A DNA stretch of 64,000 nucleotides from Paracoccus methylovorus (GCF_016919705.1 NZ_CP070369.1:248001-312000), one strand, 5' to 3'; positions 1-8,815 are shown, counted from the first letter of the stretch. The notes: generated by a model from the letters alone, not told the origin. A program made the numbers and translations.

Positions 1-2
1 CG

Positions 3-497
3 CAGATCGACGCGATCCGCGCCCGCTTTGCCGTCATCCGTGCCGACCATCCCGAATGGGGCGATATGACTGCCGTTGCCGCGACCTATTCCGGCGGCGC
101 GCCTGCGGTCTTTTTGCCCGGCGACACCCGCGCGGATGTGCTGAACAACCTGGGCTTCAAGACCCCGGACGCGCTGGCCCAACACGCAGGCGAAAGCTTT
201 TACATGGAGTTGTCGGCCGAGGACCTGACCCCGCTTGATGCCGATGTGGTGCTGTGGATCGGCGGGACCGCAACGGCCGAAACCGTCGCCTCGATGCCTT
301 TGCGCCCCAGCATGCGCGCCCCGCGCGAAGGCCGCGAGGTCTGGGCGGATGAGCTGATGGCGGGCGCACTTGGCCATGCCACGCTTTTATCGCTGCCATG
401 GGTGCTGGACCACATCGTGCCGGAAATCGAAGCCGCCGCCGACGGCGATCCCGCGACGCCGGTGCCTTCGGCCCTTGCCGCCGGGTTGGTGCGATGA
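3..497 (+). CDS. Iron/heme ABC transporter periplasmic binding protein, C-terminal part
   Basis: The reading frame is open from the left edge and ends in TGA, so only the last 164 residues are present and the start lies outside the window. The composition (GGAPAVF, a WIGG turn, an APREGREVW segment, then a leucine-rich C-terminal helix) fits the C-terminal lobe of class III FecB/BtuF-type binding proteins. Assignment rests mainly on context: the stop overlaps the ATG of a FecCD permease, and a second permease and an ATPase follow with the same ATGA overlaps. It would capture a ferric siderophore or heme in the periplasm and hand it to the permeases. Confidence 0.75.
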   Translation, partial: QIDAIRARFAVIRADHPEWGDMTAVAATYSGGAPAVFLPGDTRADVLNNLGFKTPDALAQHAGESFYMELSAEDLTPLDADVVLWIGGTATAETVASMPLRPSMRAPREGREVWADELMAGALGHATLLSLPWVLDHIVPEIEAAADGDPATPVPSALAAGLVR

Positions 498-1468
498 AGA
501 TGCCTGCCCTGATCGGATTGCTGCTGGTCGCGGCGGTCTTGTCGCTGACCATCGGCGCCCGCACCCTGCCTTTGGGTGCGATTTTGGGTGCAGTTACGGC
601 ATTCGACCCGGCCAACCCGGACCACCTGATCCTGTTCGGCCTGCGCCTGCCACGGCTTTGCGCCGGGCTGATCGCCGGGGGTGCGCTTGGTATGGCCGGG
701 GCCTTGATGCAGGCGCTGACCCGCAACCCGCTGGCCGAGCCGGGCATCATGGGGATCAACGCCGGCGCAGGTCTTGCCGTGGTGCTTGGCGCGCTGGCCG
801 GGCTGGGCGCGGCACAGGTCTGGCTGGCACTGATCGGCGCGGCGCTGGCCGCCTGCGCGCTGATCGCCTTTGGCGGCGCCCGCAGCGGAGGCATCGGCAC
901 GGCGCGGCTGGCGCTTGCCGGGATGGCGCTGAATGCCTTTCTGCTGTCGGCGATCACGGTGGCGGTGCTGGTCAGTTCCTCGGCGCTGGACGAATACCGC
1001 TTCTGGGTCATCGGCTCGCTGTCCGAGGCAGCCACGCGGCCTCTGGTCTCCATGGCCGCGGTCGCGGTTCTGGGCGGCGTCATCTCGCTGGCGCTTGGCG
1101 GTGCGCTGGACACGCTGGCGCTTGGCGAAGAGGCCGCGACCAGCCTTGGTCTGCGCACGGGTTGGGTCCGGCTGGGCGGTCTGGTCGCCATTGCCGCATT
1201 GGCCGGGGCGGCGGTGAATGTCGCGGGGCCGATTTCCTTCGTGGGGCTGATGGCGCCGCATCTGGCGCGCGCCTTCTCCGGCACGTCGCTGCGGCCCATC
1301 CTGCTTGCCTCGGGGCTGATCGGCGCGGTGGTGCTGATCCTGTGCGACGTCATCGGCCGGATCATCCTGCCGCCGGGCGAGGTGCGGGCGGGCACGATCA
1401 CCGCCATTCTGGGCGGTCTGGTGTTTGTCGCGGTCGTCCGCCGCATCCGGCTGGAGGCGCTGGCATGA
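494..1468 (+). CDS. FecCD-family iron/heme ABC transporter permease (first subunit)
   Basis: 324-residue, very hydrophobic protein with about nine to ten predicted membrane segments, typical of FecCD/BtuC permeases. Family hallmarks are visible: LRLPR near residue 53, GALMQALTRNPLAEPG near 72-87, GP(I)SFVGLMAPHLAR near 242, and a C-terminal RRIRLEAL. I start it at the ATG that overlaps the TGA of the binding protein; a longer in-frame start at 398 would overlap that gene by 100 bases and adds an arginine-rich, non-membrane tail. It is one of two adjacent permease genes, the FepD/FepG-like arrangement, and would form a heterodimeric channel in the inner membrane powered by the ATPase two genes on. 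Confidence 0.88.
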   Translation: MKMPALIGLLLVAAVLSLTIGARTLPLGAILGAVTAFDPANPDHLILFGLRLPRLCAGLIAGGALGMAGALMQALTRNPLAEPGIMGINAGAGLAVVLGALAGLGAAQVWLALIGAALAACALIAFGGARSGGIGTARLALAGMALNAFLLSAITVAVLVSSSALDEYRFWVIGSLSEAATRPLVSMAAVAVLGGVISLALGGALDTLALGEEAATSLGLRTGWVRLGGLVAIAALAGAAVNVAGPISFVGLMAPHLARAFSGTSLRPILLASGLIGAVVLILCDVIGRIILPPGEVRAGTITAILGGLVFVAVVRRIRLEALA

Positions 1469-2445
1469 ACCGCCTGCTCGGGCTGTCCCTTGGTCTTCTG
1501 GCGTTGGTCGTCATCGGCCTGACGGTGGGCGAGGTCGCGCTGCCGGCCTCCGCCTATTGGCAGGCCATGACCGGGGGCAGCCCCAGCACCGCGATGATCC
1601 TGTTCGAACTGCGCCTGCCGCGCATCCTGACGGCGGCAGGCGCAGGCGCGGCGCTGGGGTTGTCAGGCGCGATCTTTCAGATGCTCCTGCGCAACTCGCT
1701 GGCCTCGCCCGATGTCATGGGCTTCACCTCGGGCGCAGCGTTCGGAGCGATCGCCGCGCTGCGTGCGGGGGGTGCGGCGGGCATCAGCTCCAGCCTTGGC
1801 GCGGCAGGCGGCGGACTGGGCGCGGCCGTGCTGGTCTTTGGCCTAAGCCGCCGTCAGGGCCTGACCCCGCCGCTGCGGCTTGTCCTTGTCGGCATCGGCA
1901 TCGCCGCCATCTTCGGCGCGGCGGCGACGATGCTTTTGTCGCGCATGCCGCTGACCGAGGCGGCCGATGCACAACGCTGGCTGGCCGGTTCGCTGGCCGC
2001 GCGCGACTGGCATCACGTCTGGCAGATCGCGATTTCTCTGGTCGTCGTCGGGTTCGGGGCCGCGCTGACCGCGCGGGCGCTGTCCTTGCTGGAGCTTGGC
2101 GACGAACTGGCCGGAACGCTTGGCCTGCGGGTCGAGCCGGCGCGGATCGGGCTGGCCTTCGTTGGCATTCTTGCGGCGACGGCCGGCGTTGCCGTGGCCG
2201 GGCCGCTGCCGTTCATCGCGCTGATGTCCCTGCCGCTTTCCCGCCGCATCGTGGGACAGGGCGGACCGGGCCTGCGCATGGCCGGTGCAGCACTGGCCGG
2301 CGCCGCCATCGCCGTGCTGGCGGATCTGATCGCGCGGCTGGGGCTTGGCGGCGTCCAACTGCCGGTGGGCGCATTGACCGGGCTGCTGGGCGGCCCCTAT
2401 TTGCTGTGGCTGATCGCCCGCGAAATGAAGGAGGGCCAGCTATGA
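1465..2445 (+). CDS. FecCD-family iron/heme ABC transporter permease (second subunit)
   Basis: 326 residues and multiple membrane segments, with the second copy of the FecCD hallmarks: LRLPRILTAAGAGAALG near 50, IFQMLLRNSLASPDVMG near 72-88, and GPLPFIALMSLPLSRR near 240. That last stretch corresponds to the usual GPI-FVGL--PH and is altered (LSR instead of PH). Start ATG overlaps the previous TGA by four bases, and its own stop overlaps the ATPase start in the same way, which points to translational coupling. Two non-identical permeases are more typical of siderophore importers than of HmuU-type heme importers, which normally use a homodimer. Confidence 0.88.
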   Translation: MNRLLGLSLGLLALVVIGLTVGEVALPASAYWQAMTGGSPSTAMILFELRLPRILTAAGAGAALGLSGAIFQMLLRNSLASPDVMGFTSGAAFGAIAALRAGGAAGISSSLGAAGGGLGAAVLVFGLSRRQGLTPPLRLVLVGIGIAAIFGAAATMLLSRMPLTEAADAQRWLAGSLAARDWHHVWQIAISLVVVGFGAALTARALSLLELGDELAGTLGLRVEPARIGLAFVGILAATAGVAVAGPLPFIALMSLPLSRRIVGQGGPGLRMAGAALAGAAIAVLADLIARLGLGGVQLPVGALTGLLGGPYLLWLIAREMKEGQL

Positions 2446-3227
2446 CCACTGCCGCAAGGGGTCTTGGCGCATCGCATCTGACCGTGGCCTATGAGGACCG
2501 CCCGATCCTGCGCGACCTGTCGCTGACCCTGCCAGAAGGTCGCTTTACCGCCATCCTCGGCCCGAACGGTTGCGGCAAGTCAACCCTGCTGAAAACCTTT
2601 GCGCGGCTGATCCGTCCCCGGGCGGGGCAAGTCACGCTGGATGGGATGGACCTGCACGCATTGCCGCCCCGCAAGGTGGCGCAACAGCTTGGCCTGTTGC
2701 CGCAGGCCCCCATCGCGCCCGACGGCATCACCGTTTCCGATCTGGTGGCGCGTGGTCGCGCGCCATGGCGCGGCCTGCTGTCGGGCTGGAGCCAGCAGGA
2801 CGAGGCCGCCCGCAGCCAAGCCATGCAGGCGACAGGCGTTTGCGAATTCGCCGACAGGCCCGTCGCCGAGCTTTCGGGCGGTCAGCGTCAGCGCGTCTGG
2901 ATCGCCCTGGCTCTGGCGCAGGAAACCCGGCACCTGTTACTGGACGAGCCGACGACATGGCTGGACCTGCCCCATCAGATCGAGGTTCTGCGCCTGCTGC
3001 AGCACCTCAACCGCACGTCGGGGCGCAGCATCGTCGCGGTGCTCCATGATCTTAGCCTTGCCGCGCGCTATGCGGATCATCTGGTTCTTCTTGCGCCGGG
3101 ACGACTGGTGGCAACCGGGACCGCGGCAGCGGTGCTGACGCCCGATAATCTGGCCGATGCGTTCGGGATGGAGGCCGTCATTCTGGACGACCCGATTTCG
3201 GGCACGCCGATCATCGTGCCGAAATAG
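2442..3227 (+). CDS. Iron/heme ABC transporter ATPase, FepC/FhuC type
   Basis: 261 residues with a complete nucleotide-binding domain: Walker A GPNGCGKST at about 40-48, signature LSGGQRQR at 144-151, Walker B LLLDEPTTWLD at 165-175, and switch histidine in AVLHDLSLA near 202. The TTWLD ending of Walker B is the variant common in FepC/FhuC/FecE siderophore ATPases. It energises the two FecCD permeases just upstream, with which it overlaps by four bases. It closes the importer part of the locus; the TonB-dependent receptor begins 175 bases later after a probable promoter region. Confidence 0.92.
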   Translation: MTTAARGLGASHLTVAYEDRPILRDLSLTLPEGRFTAILGPNGCGKSTLLKTFARLIRPRAGQVTLDGMDLHALPPRKVAQQLGLLPQAPIAPDGITVSDLVARGRAPWRGLLSGWSQQDEAARSQAMQATGVCEFADRPVAELSGGQRQRVWIALALAQETRHLLLDEPTTWLDLPHQIEVLRLLQHLNRTSGRSIVAVLHDLSLAARYADHLVLLAPGRLVATGTAAAVLTPDNLADAFGMEAVILDDPISGTPIIVPK

Positions 3228-3266
3228 CGCCCCGTTCCCCGCGACAATTCGCAGCAGGCAAAAAAA

Positions 3267-3282
3267 TTGACCGGCCTTGACC
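3267..3282 (+). promoter_or_regulatory. Tandem TTGACC hexamers in receptor upstream region
   Basis: Two identical TTGACC hexamers start exactly ten bases (one helical turn) apart, inside an A/T-rich patch about 120-136 bases upstream of the receptor start. Direct repeats on one face of the helix could bind a regulator, and either copy could serve as a -35 element. I cannot match it to a known iron-responsive box, so the assignment is tentative. Confidence 0.22.
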
Positions 3283-3402
3283 AAATTTGGCGAAGGCGCG
3301 ATTTTGTCGTGCGGGAAGTGATCCTGCCCCAATCAAGGGTGCCCAGCCCATCGCTAGGTTTTTCCTGAATACAAGTTGCCCGAAACGGGTGAAAGGAAAA
3401 CC

Positions 3403-5475
3403 ATGTCGATACCAAGGCATCCGCGCGCGTCCGCGTTCGTCGTCCTTATGTGCCTGACCACCGCATTGCCCGCCCTGGCGGAAACCGAGCAGGTCCTGCT
3501 GGACACCGTGACCCTGACAGCAACGGGGTTGCCCACCGACATCATGAACAACCCCGCCTCGGTCAGCGTGATCGAACGCAAGGACATCGAAAAATCCGCA
3601 CAGGTTTCGGTTGCAAGGTTGCTGCGCGACATTCCCGGTATCCAGATCAGCGAAAACGGCATAGACCGCATCTCGATCCGCGGCGAGGGGGCGTCGCGGG
3701 TGGCCGTGCTGATCGACGGGCAAAAGCTTACCGATCACACCAATTACGGCCAGCCGATCCTGATCGACCCCGGCTCGATCGAGCGGATCGAGGTGGTGCG
3801 GGGTTCCTCATCCGTCACCTCGGGCAGTCAGGCGATCGGAGGGGTGGTCAACATCATCACCAAAAAAGGCGCCGATCAGCCCTTTGCGCTTTCGACGATG
3901 GCGGGATGGATGTCAGCCACCAACGGCTATCGTTATTCGGCCACCGCCTCGGGGACGGTGGATGCCGGGGCAGGGGCGCTTGATTACCGCCTGACCATCG
4001 GGCGGATGTCTCAGGACGACCTGAAGTATGCGGGCGGAACCGCCTCGCCGTCGGACACTTCGGACCGCACCGTATCGGGGCATCTGGGATACAGGCAGGG
4101 CAATCATTACTTCGGGCTGAAGATCCTGAACTATGATCTTGCCGCCAATGTTTTTGTCGACAACCCCGATTTCGTCATCCAGATGCCAAGGCGCGATCTG
4201 CGCAAGGCCGGCCTGTTCTACGAAGGCACGAACCTGACCCCTTGGCTGACCAGGCTGAGTTTTGATCTGTATCGTCAGACGGTGGACCGCAGCTTTCGCA
4301 ACGATGTCCTGATGTATCCCGCAGGGACCATGCGATTGCAGGTCCAGTCGGAATCCGAGGATCGCCAGCGGACCACCGGCGCCAACCTGCGGGCCGAGAT
4401 GCAGTTTTCGCAAAACAGCCGCACCGTGGCCGGGTTGGAGTTCACCGACGACAACCTGACCACGGACAAGTATTCCCGCACGACGGTGGCGCGCATCAAC
4501 CCGCCCATCCCGATCAGCGACGTGACAAGCCTGCGTTACGACGACGCCACCATTCGCACCACCTCGGTCTTCGTGCAGCACGAGATCAGCCTGAACAAAG
4601 ACCTGACCGCCACGTTGGGCGGTCGCTGGTATCATGTGAAGGCCAGCCACGATGCCTCGGTCACGGATGGGGTGGCGCGGCCTGCGTCCTCCAACAGCGA
4701 CGATCAGGGGCTTGCCTCGGCCGGTCTGGTCTGGACGCCCGACGATACGCTGGCGCTGCGGGCCAATATCTCGCAAGGGTATATCTATCCGTCGTTGAGC
4801 GAGTTGTTCCTGACCACCACGGCCGGGGGAACGCCGATCATCGGCAACCCCGATCTGGCCCCGGAACGTGCGACCACCTTCGAACTGGGCGCGCGGCTGG
4901 ATCGGGGCGATACCCTGCTGGACGCAACCTTATTCTATACCCGCGCCAAGGATTACATCGCCAGCATCCCGACAGACCAGACCGGGCGGACGCGGCAATA
5001 CATGAACCTTGAATATGCCCGCACCTGGGGGGTGGAATTGCATGCCGAGCATCACCTGGCTGCGTGGAACCTGACGCCATATGTCACTGCCACCGCCCTG
5101 CAACGCGAGATTACCTATCAAAACGGCTTCAGCACCACCGATTCCGGCATGCCGGAGTTTTCGGGCCGCATCGGCCTGCGCAAGGACTGGAGCATGGGTT
5201 CCGTCGACGGGACCGTCGATCTGTTCGTGCATGCGGCCAGCGGAACGGCCCTGCGCGGCTCGGACGGGGTGATCGACCTGCGCTCGGCCAACGAGGCCAA
5301 GCTGAACCGCTCATCAGGCTATGGCACGATCAACCTGCATTCGACCGCGCAATTCGCCAATGGCGTTGCACTGACGGTCGAACTGAACAACCTGACCGAC
5401 CGCTATTACGAGACCTGGGACTACATGCCCGGCGCCGAGCGTTCGGTGAACCTGTTCCTGACCAAGACTTTCTAA
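3403..5475 (+). CDS. TonB-dependent outer-membrane receptor, probable heme/iron receptor
   Basis: 690-residue protein with an N-terminal signal peptide (hydrophobic core and ALA cleavage site near residue 25), a TonB-box-like LDTVTLTATG, a plug domain (IERKDIE, PGIQISENG, ISIRGEG, VLIDGQKLTD, IERIEVVRG) and a beta-barrel ending in NLFLTKTF with the usual C-terminal Phe. A YIYPSLSELF...GNPDLAPERA stretch near 465-500 resembles the FRAP/NPNL region of heme receptors. The start ATG has a GAAAGGA ribosome-binding site; a TTG 27 bases upstream is less likely. Position between the importer and hutW/hutX suggests heme or hemoprotein iron as substrate, but a siderophore is possible. Confidence 0.88.
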   Translation: MSIPRHPRASAFVVLMCLTTALPALAETEQVLLDTVTLTATGLPTDIMNNPASVSVIERKDIEKSAQVSVARLLRDIPGIQISENGIDRISIRGEGASRVAVLIDGQKLTDHTNYGQPILIDPGSIERIEVVRGSSSVTSGSQAIGGVVNIITKKGADQPFALSTMAGWMSATNGYRYSATASGTVDAGAGALDYRLTIGRMSQDDLKYAGGTASPSDTSDRTVSGHLGYRQGNHYFGLKILNYDLAANVFVDNPDFVIQMPRRDLRKAGLFYEGTNLTPWLTRLSFDLYRQTVDRSFRNDVLMYPAGTMRLQVQSESEDRQRTTGANLRAEMQFSQNSRTVAGLEFTDDNLTTDKYSRTTVARINPPIPISDVTSLRYDDATIRTTSVFVQHEISLNKDLTATLGGRWYHVKASHDASVTDGVARPASSNSDDQGLASAGLVWTPDDTLALRANISQGYIYPSLSELFLTTTAGGTPIIGNPDLAPERATTFELGARLDRGDTLLDATLFYTRAKDYIASIPTDQTGRTRQYMNLEYARTWGVELHAEHHLAAWNLTPYVTATALQREITYQNGFSTTDSGMPEFSGRIGLRKDWSMGSVDGTVDLFVHAASGTALRGSDGVIDLRSANEAKLNRSSGYGTINLHSTAQFANGVALTVELNNLTDRYYETWDYMPGAERSVNLFLTKTF

Positions 5476-5483
5476 GGTGGATC

Positions 5484-5846
5484 ATGCTGGAAACCATACT
5501 TCTGATGCTGACTCTGATGCCCGGGGGCGACGTGCGGGTCACGTTTTCCCATTCCGCGGATGCGGACGAATGCGAAGCCTATCGCGAGGTCGTTTCCGGC
5601 ATTCTGGAAGAGGCCGGCAACCCGCCGCTGGTCGCCCTGTGCGGTGAAACGGATCTGCGGGTGACACCCTTTGTCCATGGCACCCGCCCCGAGGACGAAG
5701 TCCACCGCTATCGGGTCGAGCTGCCTTCGGCCGGGGGGTATCAGGTGACGCCTTTGCCGGCCGGAACCGCATGCACCCCCGCGCCTCAGGCCAATCCCGC
5801 GGTATATTGCGCGCGTTCGGCCCAGATGGTTCTGCCGAATGGCTGA
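5484..5846 (+). CDS. Small cysteine-containing protein of unknown function
   Basis: 120 residues, not recognised. It has a short hydrophobic N-terminus (ETILLMLTLM), then an acidic soluble domain with four cysteines (near 30, 53, 99 and 112), which would suit a periplasmic protein with two disulfides if the N-terminus directs export. Its ATG lies nine bases after the receptor stop, preceded by AAGGTGG, and its stop overlaps the hutW start by eight bases, so it is embedded in the operon. Codon use looks like that of its neighbours. A role in heme handling is inferred only from position. Confidence 0.7.
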   Translation: MLETILLMLTLMPGGDVRVTFSHSADADECEAYREVVSGILEEAGNPPLVALCGETDLRVTPFVHGTRPEDEVHRYRVELPSAGGYQVTPLPAGTACTPAPQANPAVYCARSAQMVLPNG

Positions 5847-7266
5847 ACCGGCCCGCAGGATGCCGGGGGCCGGGCCTTCGCCCGCAGCGCCGCCCCCCGG
5901 TCAGGGCGAAAAGCCCTTGCCTGAAATCCACTTTGCCAACCGCAGCAACGATCCTCTGGCCGATGCCTTCCCCGACAAGCGCGCAGCCCATCCCTTTATC
6001 GGCATGCTGCCTGTGGCCGAAGGCGATGTGGCGACGCTATGGGCGGACATCCATTCACGCCCGCGCACCGCCCGCGGCGTGGCGTATATCCATGTGCCGT
6101 TTTGCGAAAACCATTGCCTGTTCTGCGGCTTTTACCAGAACCCCTGGCGCGAGACCGAAGGGGCCGGCTATGTCGACGCCATCGTCGCGCAGCTTGAAAC
6201 ATTCGCCCGCACCCCGGCCTGTGAAGGCCCACCCTTGCAGGCAGTCTATCTGGGCGGGGGCACCCCCACGGCCTTGTCGGGTCCCGACATCGCCCGTCTG
6301 GTCGGGGCAATCCGCCGCTATCTGCCGCTGACGCCGGATTGCGAGATCACGCTTGAGGGGCGAATCCAGTCCTTTGGCCGCGACAAGGCGCTGATGGCCT
6401 TTGATGCCGGGGTGACGCGGGTGTCGCTGGGTGTGCAAAGCTTTGCCGAACATATCCGCCAGCCCTTGGGCCGGCGCACCGGCACCGATGGCATCATGGC
6501 GTTTCTGGCCCAGTTGGTGGCGCTGGATCGCGGCGCGATTGTCGTCGATCTGATCTATGGCCTGCCCAACCAGCACCCCGAAGACGTGGCGCAGGACGTG
6601 CGCTGCTGTGCCGAACTGGGGTTGGACGGGCTGGACCTTTATTCGCTTAACCTTATCCGTGGCACGCCTTTGCTGACCGCCATCGAAAAGGGCAAGATGG
6701 CACCTGCGCCGACCACCGGCCTTGGCGCCTATTTCACCGCTGGCGAAGAAACCGCCGAAGCGCAGGGTTGGACCGCGATTTCCACCACCCATTGGCAGGG
6801 CTCGCTGCGCGAGCGCAATGTCTACAACCTCGCCGTCAAGACCGGGGCGGACTGCCTGGCCTTTGGCGCAGGCGCCGGCGGGCTTATTGCGGGGGCGCAG
6901 TATCGCGTAACCTCGGATCTGGCCGATTATGCCGCCCGTTCGGGATCGGACCAACCGCTGGCGCGCGGCATGATGCGCGCCGCCCCTGCCACCCCCGTCT
7001 ATAACGCACTGAAATCGGGGATGGAGCGCGGGCGGCTTGATTGCCATGCCGTCGATGCCGCGCTGGCAGATGTTTGCGGCCCCGGTACCCTTGGATTTTC
7101 CGCCCATGCCGGGCCGCTTCTGAAGCAATGGCAGGCCGCCGGGCTGCTTGAACCGCATCACCGTTTTCATCGCCTGACCCGGGCGGGCCGCTTCTGGCAG
7201 GTGGCCATGACCGGGCGGCTTATCAACTGGCTTGGCCAGCACCCTGATCTTGGAGACCTGAAATGA
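5839..7266 (+). CDS. hutW: HutW-type radical SAM heme utilisation enzyme
   Basis: 475 residues, related to HemN coproporphyrinogen dehydrogenases. The Cx3CxxC motif CENHCLFC (Cys 89, 93, 96) would ligate the 4Fe-4S cluster that binds S-adenosylmethionine, followed by GFYQNPW, a GGGTPT glycine-rich SAM-binding segment near 142, and VSLGVQSF near 200. In the HutW/ChuW family this enzyme opens heme without oxygen, releasing iron and a linear tetrapyrrole (anaerobilin). The hutX gene follows with a four-base overlap, the usual pairing. The N-terminal 30 residues are proline/alanine-rich. Cytosolic; expected to act on heme delivered by the upstream importer. Confidence 0.9.
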   Translation: MAEPARRMPGAGPSPAAPPPGQGEKPLPEIHFANRSNDPLADAFPDKRAAHPFIGMLPVAEGDVATLWADIHSRPRTARGVAYIHVPFCENHCLFCGFYQNPWRETEGAGYVDAIVAQLETFARTPACEGPPLQAVYLGGGTPTALSGPDIARLVGAIRRYLPLTPDCEITLEGRIQSFGRDKALMAFDAGVTRVSLGVQSFAEHIRQPLGRRTGTDGIMAFLAQLVALDRGAIVVDLIYGLPNQHPEDVAQDVRCCAELGLDGLDLYSLNLIRGTPLLTAIEKGKMAPAPTTGLGAYFTAGEETAEAQGWTAISTTHWQGSLRERNVYNLAVKTGADCLAFGAGAGGLIAGAQYRVTSDLADYAARSGSDQPLARGMMRAAPATPVYNALKSGMERGRLDCHAVDAALADVCGPGTLGFSAHAGPLLKQWQAAGLLEPHHRFHRLTRAGRFWQVAMTGRLINWLGQHPDLGDLK

Positions 7267-7784
7267 CGACCGAAGCCACACTTGCCGCGATCCGCGCCGC
7301 CCTGTCCGAGACGCCCCATGCCGCGCTGGAGGATATCGCGCGCAAGACCGGCACGACCCCGCTTGCCGTGCTGGACGCGCTGCCTGCGGGCGAGGTTTCG
7401 TCCTTGCCCGGCGACCTGCTGCCCGAAGTGATGGCCGACATCGCAGGCTGGGGCGAGATCACCTTTATCGTCAATACGCCCGGCGTGATCCTTGAGGTCA
7501 AGGCGCCGCTTGGACAGGGCGAAATCAGCGGCGATATGTTCAACCTGCACGACAAGGCGATCGGCGGGCATATCCATTACAGGGCATGCGCACGCGTGGC
7601 CTTTGTGCGGCGCAAGCTTTTCGGGATGGAGACCTGCTCGGTCCAGTTCTATGCCCAAGACGGGACCTGCATGTTCAAGATCTATCTGGGCCGCGACGAG
7701 AACCGCGCGCTCAAGCCCGAACAGATCGCGGCGATGGATGCGCTTGAGGCACGGCTGGTCCCGGCGGCGCGGGCTGCATCGTGA
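7263..7784 (+). CDS. hutX: HutX/HuvX-family cytosolic heme carrier
   Basis: 173 residues. The N-terminal third resembles a small helical region (LAAIRAALSETP...LEDIARKTGTTP). The HutX/ChuX core follows, with the recognisable segment GEISGDMFNLHDKAIGGHIHY near 84-104, whose histidines are candidate heme ligands, and FFG-like KLFGMETCSVQFY. Family members bind heme in the cytosol and pass it to degrading enzymes or store it. Start overlaps the hutW stop (ATGA), and its stop overlaps the next gene's GTG start, so hutW, hutX and the following gene are translationally coupled. Confidence 0.9.
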   Translation: MTTEATLAAIRAALSETPHAALEDIARKTGTTPLAVLDALPAGEVSSLPGDLLPEVMADIAGWGEITFIVNTPGVILEVKAPLGQGEISGDMFNLHDKAIGGHIHYRACARVAFVRRKLFGMETCSVQFYAQDGTCMFKIYLGRDENRALKPEQIAAMDALEARLVPAARAAS

Positions 7785-8704
7785 CGGCGGGAACCGGACG
7801 GCTTGCCGGTCGCCATGTCGCGTTGATCGGCGCGGGCTATGCGGCACGCGAATTCGCGCGTCAGGCCATGGCCGCAGGCGCGCGCATCAGCGCCACCGCA
7901 CGCGATGTGGCCAAGGCCAATGACCTGCGCACGGCGGGCATTTCCGTGCTTGCCATGGATGGACAGGGGCTTCGGCCTGATGCGCTGGCCGACGTGACCG
8001 ATTTGCTGATCTCAACCCCACCGGGGCAGGCGGGTTGCCCGGGCCTTGCCCTGACCAGCCCGGCGCTACCCTTTGCCACGCATCTGGTCTGGATCGGCTA
8101 CCTTTCCTCCACCGCGGTTTATGGCGATTGCGGTGGCGAGTGGATCGATGAAACCTGCCCCACTGCGCCGCGCACGGCCGATGCCAGGGGAAGGCTGCTG
8201 GCAGAAGAGGACTGGGGGATCGCCGCCACAGCCAAATATGCGGCTTACGATATCCTGCGGATTGCCGGGATCTATGGCCCAAGGCGCAATTTGCTGGGGA
8301 TGCTGCGTTCCGGACAGGCAAAGGCCATCAACAAGCCGGGACAGGTTTTCAACCGCATACACCGTGACGATATCGCCGGCGCGGTGCTGGCTGCAATGCT
8401 TTCGCCTGCGGGCAAGCGGCTGACCAATCTTGCCGATGGTCACCCCTGCTCATCCGTCGAACTTATGCAGGGCGTTGCAGCGTTGCTGGGCATGGCGCCG
8501 CCGCCGGTGGTGCCCTTCGACGCATCGGCCCTGCCGCCGGGCATGGCCGGCTTTTATGCCGAGAACCGCCGCCTGCAAAACAACCGGCTAAGGGCATTGC
8601 TGGGTGGCGATCTGCGTTATCGCGACTGGCGGGCTGGCTATGCGGCGATCCTTGCCACGGAACCCGCGACCGCCCCGTCCGCCTTGGGCAACGCATCTGG
8701 TTAA
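7781..8704 (+). CDS. NAD(P)-binding epimerase/reductase-like protein in hut operon
   Basis: 307 residues with a Rossmann N-terminus (ALIGAGYAAREFARQ, GxGxxxxxF at about 14-24), an YLSSTAVYGD motif near 107 and a RIAGIYGPRRN segment near 160, as in extended short-chain dehydrogenases of the YeeZ type. The usual YxxxK catalytic pair is not obvious (KYAAYDIL has no lysine four residues on). A GTG start overlaps the hutX stop. E. coli O157 has chuW-chuX-chuY, with ChuY an NADPH-dependent anaerobilin reductase of Rossmann fold; by position this protein may play the same part, which is inference. Confidence 0.8.
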   Translation: MTAGTGRLAGRHVALIGAGYAAREFARQAMAAGARISATARDVAKANDLRTAGISVLAMDGQGLRPDALADVTDLLISTPPGQAGCPGLALTSPALPFATHLVWIGYLSSTAVYGDCGGEWIDETCPTAPRTADARGRLLAEEDWGIAATAKYAAYDILRIAGIYGPRRNLLGMLRSGQAKAINKPGQVFNRIHRDDIAGAVLAAMLSPAGKRLTNLADGHPCSSVELMQGVAALLGMAPPPVVPFDASALPPGMAGFYAENRRLQNNRLRALLGGDLRYRDWRAGYAAILATEPATAPSALGNASG

Positions 8705-8728
8705 CTCCTGTCGGGGAACCGGCAAGCC

Positions 8729-8757
8729 GGGGAAGGGCTGCTTTGCGGGGCTTCCCC
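8729..8757 (+). terminator. Hairpin downstream of the hut operon
   Basis: A 29-base symmetric hairpin: GGGGAAG pairs with CTTCCCC, a GG/GG internal loop follows, then CTGC pairs with GCGG around a TTT loop. It begins 25 bases after the stop of the hutX-linked gene. There is no T-run, so it may be a weak terminator or a 3'-end stabiliser. Confidence 0.5.
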
Positions 8758-8815
8758 AGCGTCCGCTTCTTTGCAATTCTGCCGCCTGATGACACTGTCC
8801 AAGGGGCCTCGGGAA

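Noticed and set aside
157..1446. 429-codon open frame on the minus strand opposite the binding-protein and permease genes
   Set aside because: Low-complexity Ser/Pro/Arg/Ala translation with no family features; it mirrors the GC-biased codon positions of the real FecCD gene on the other strand.
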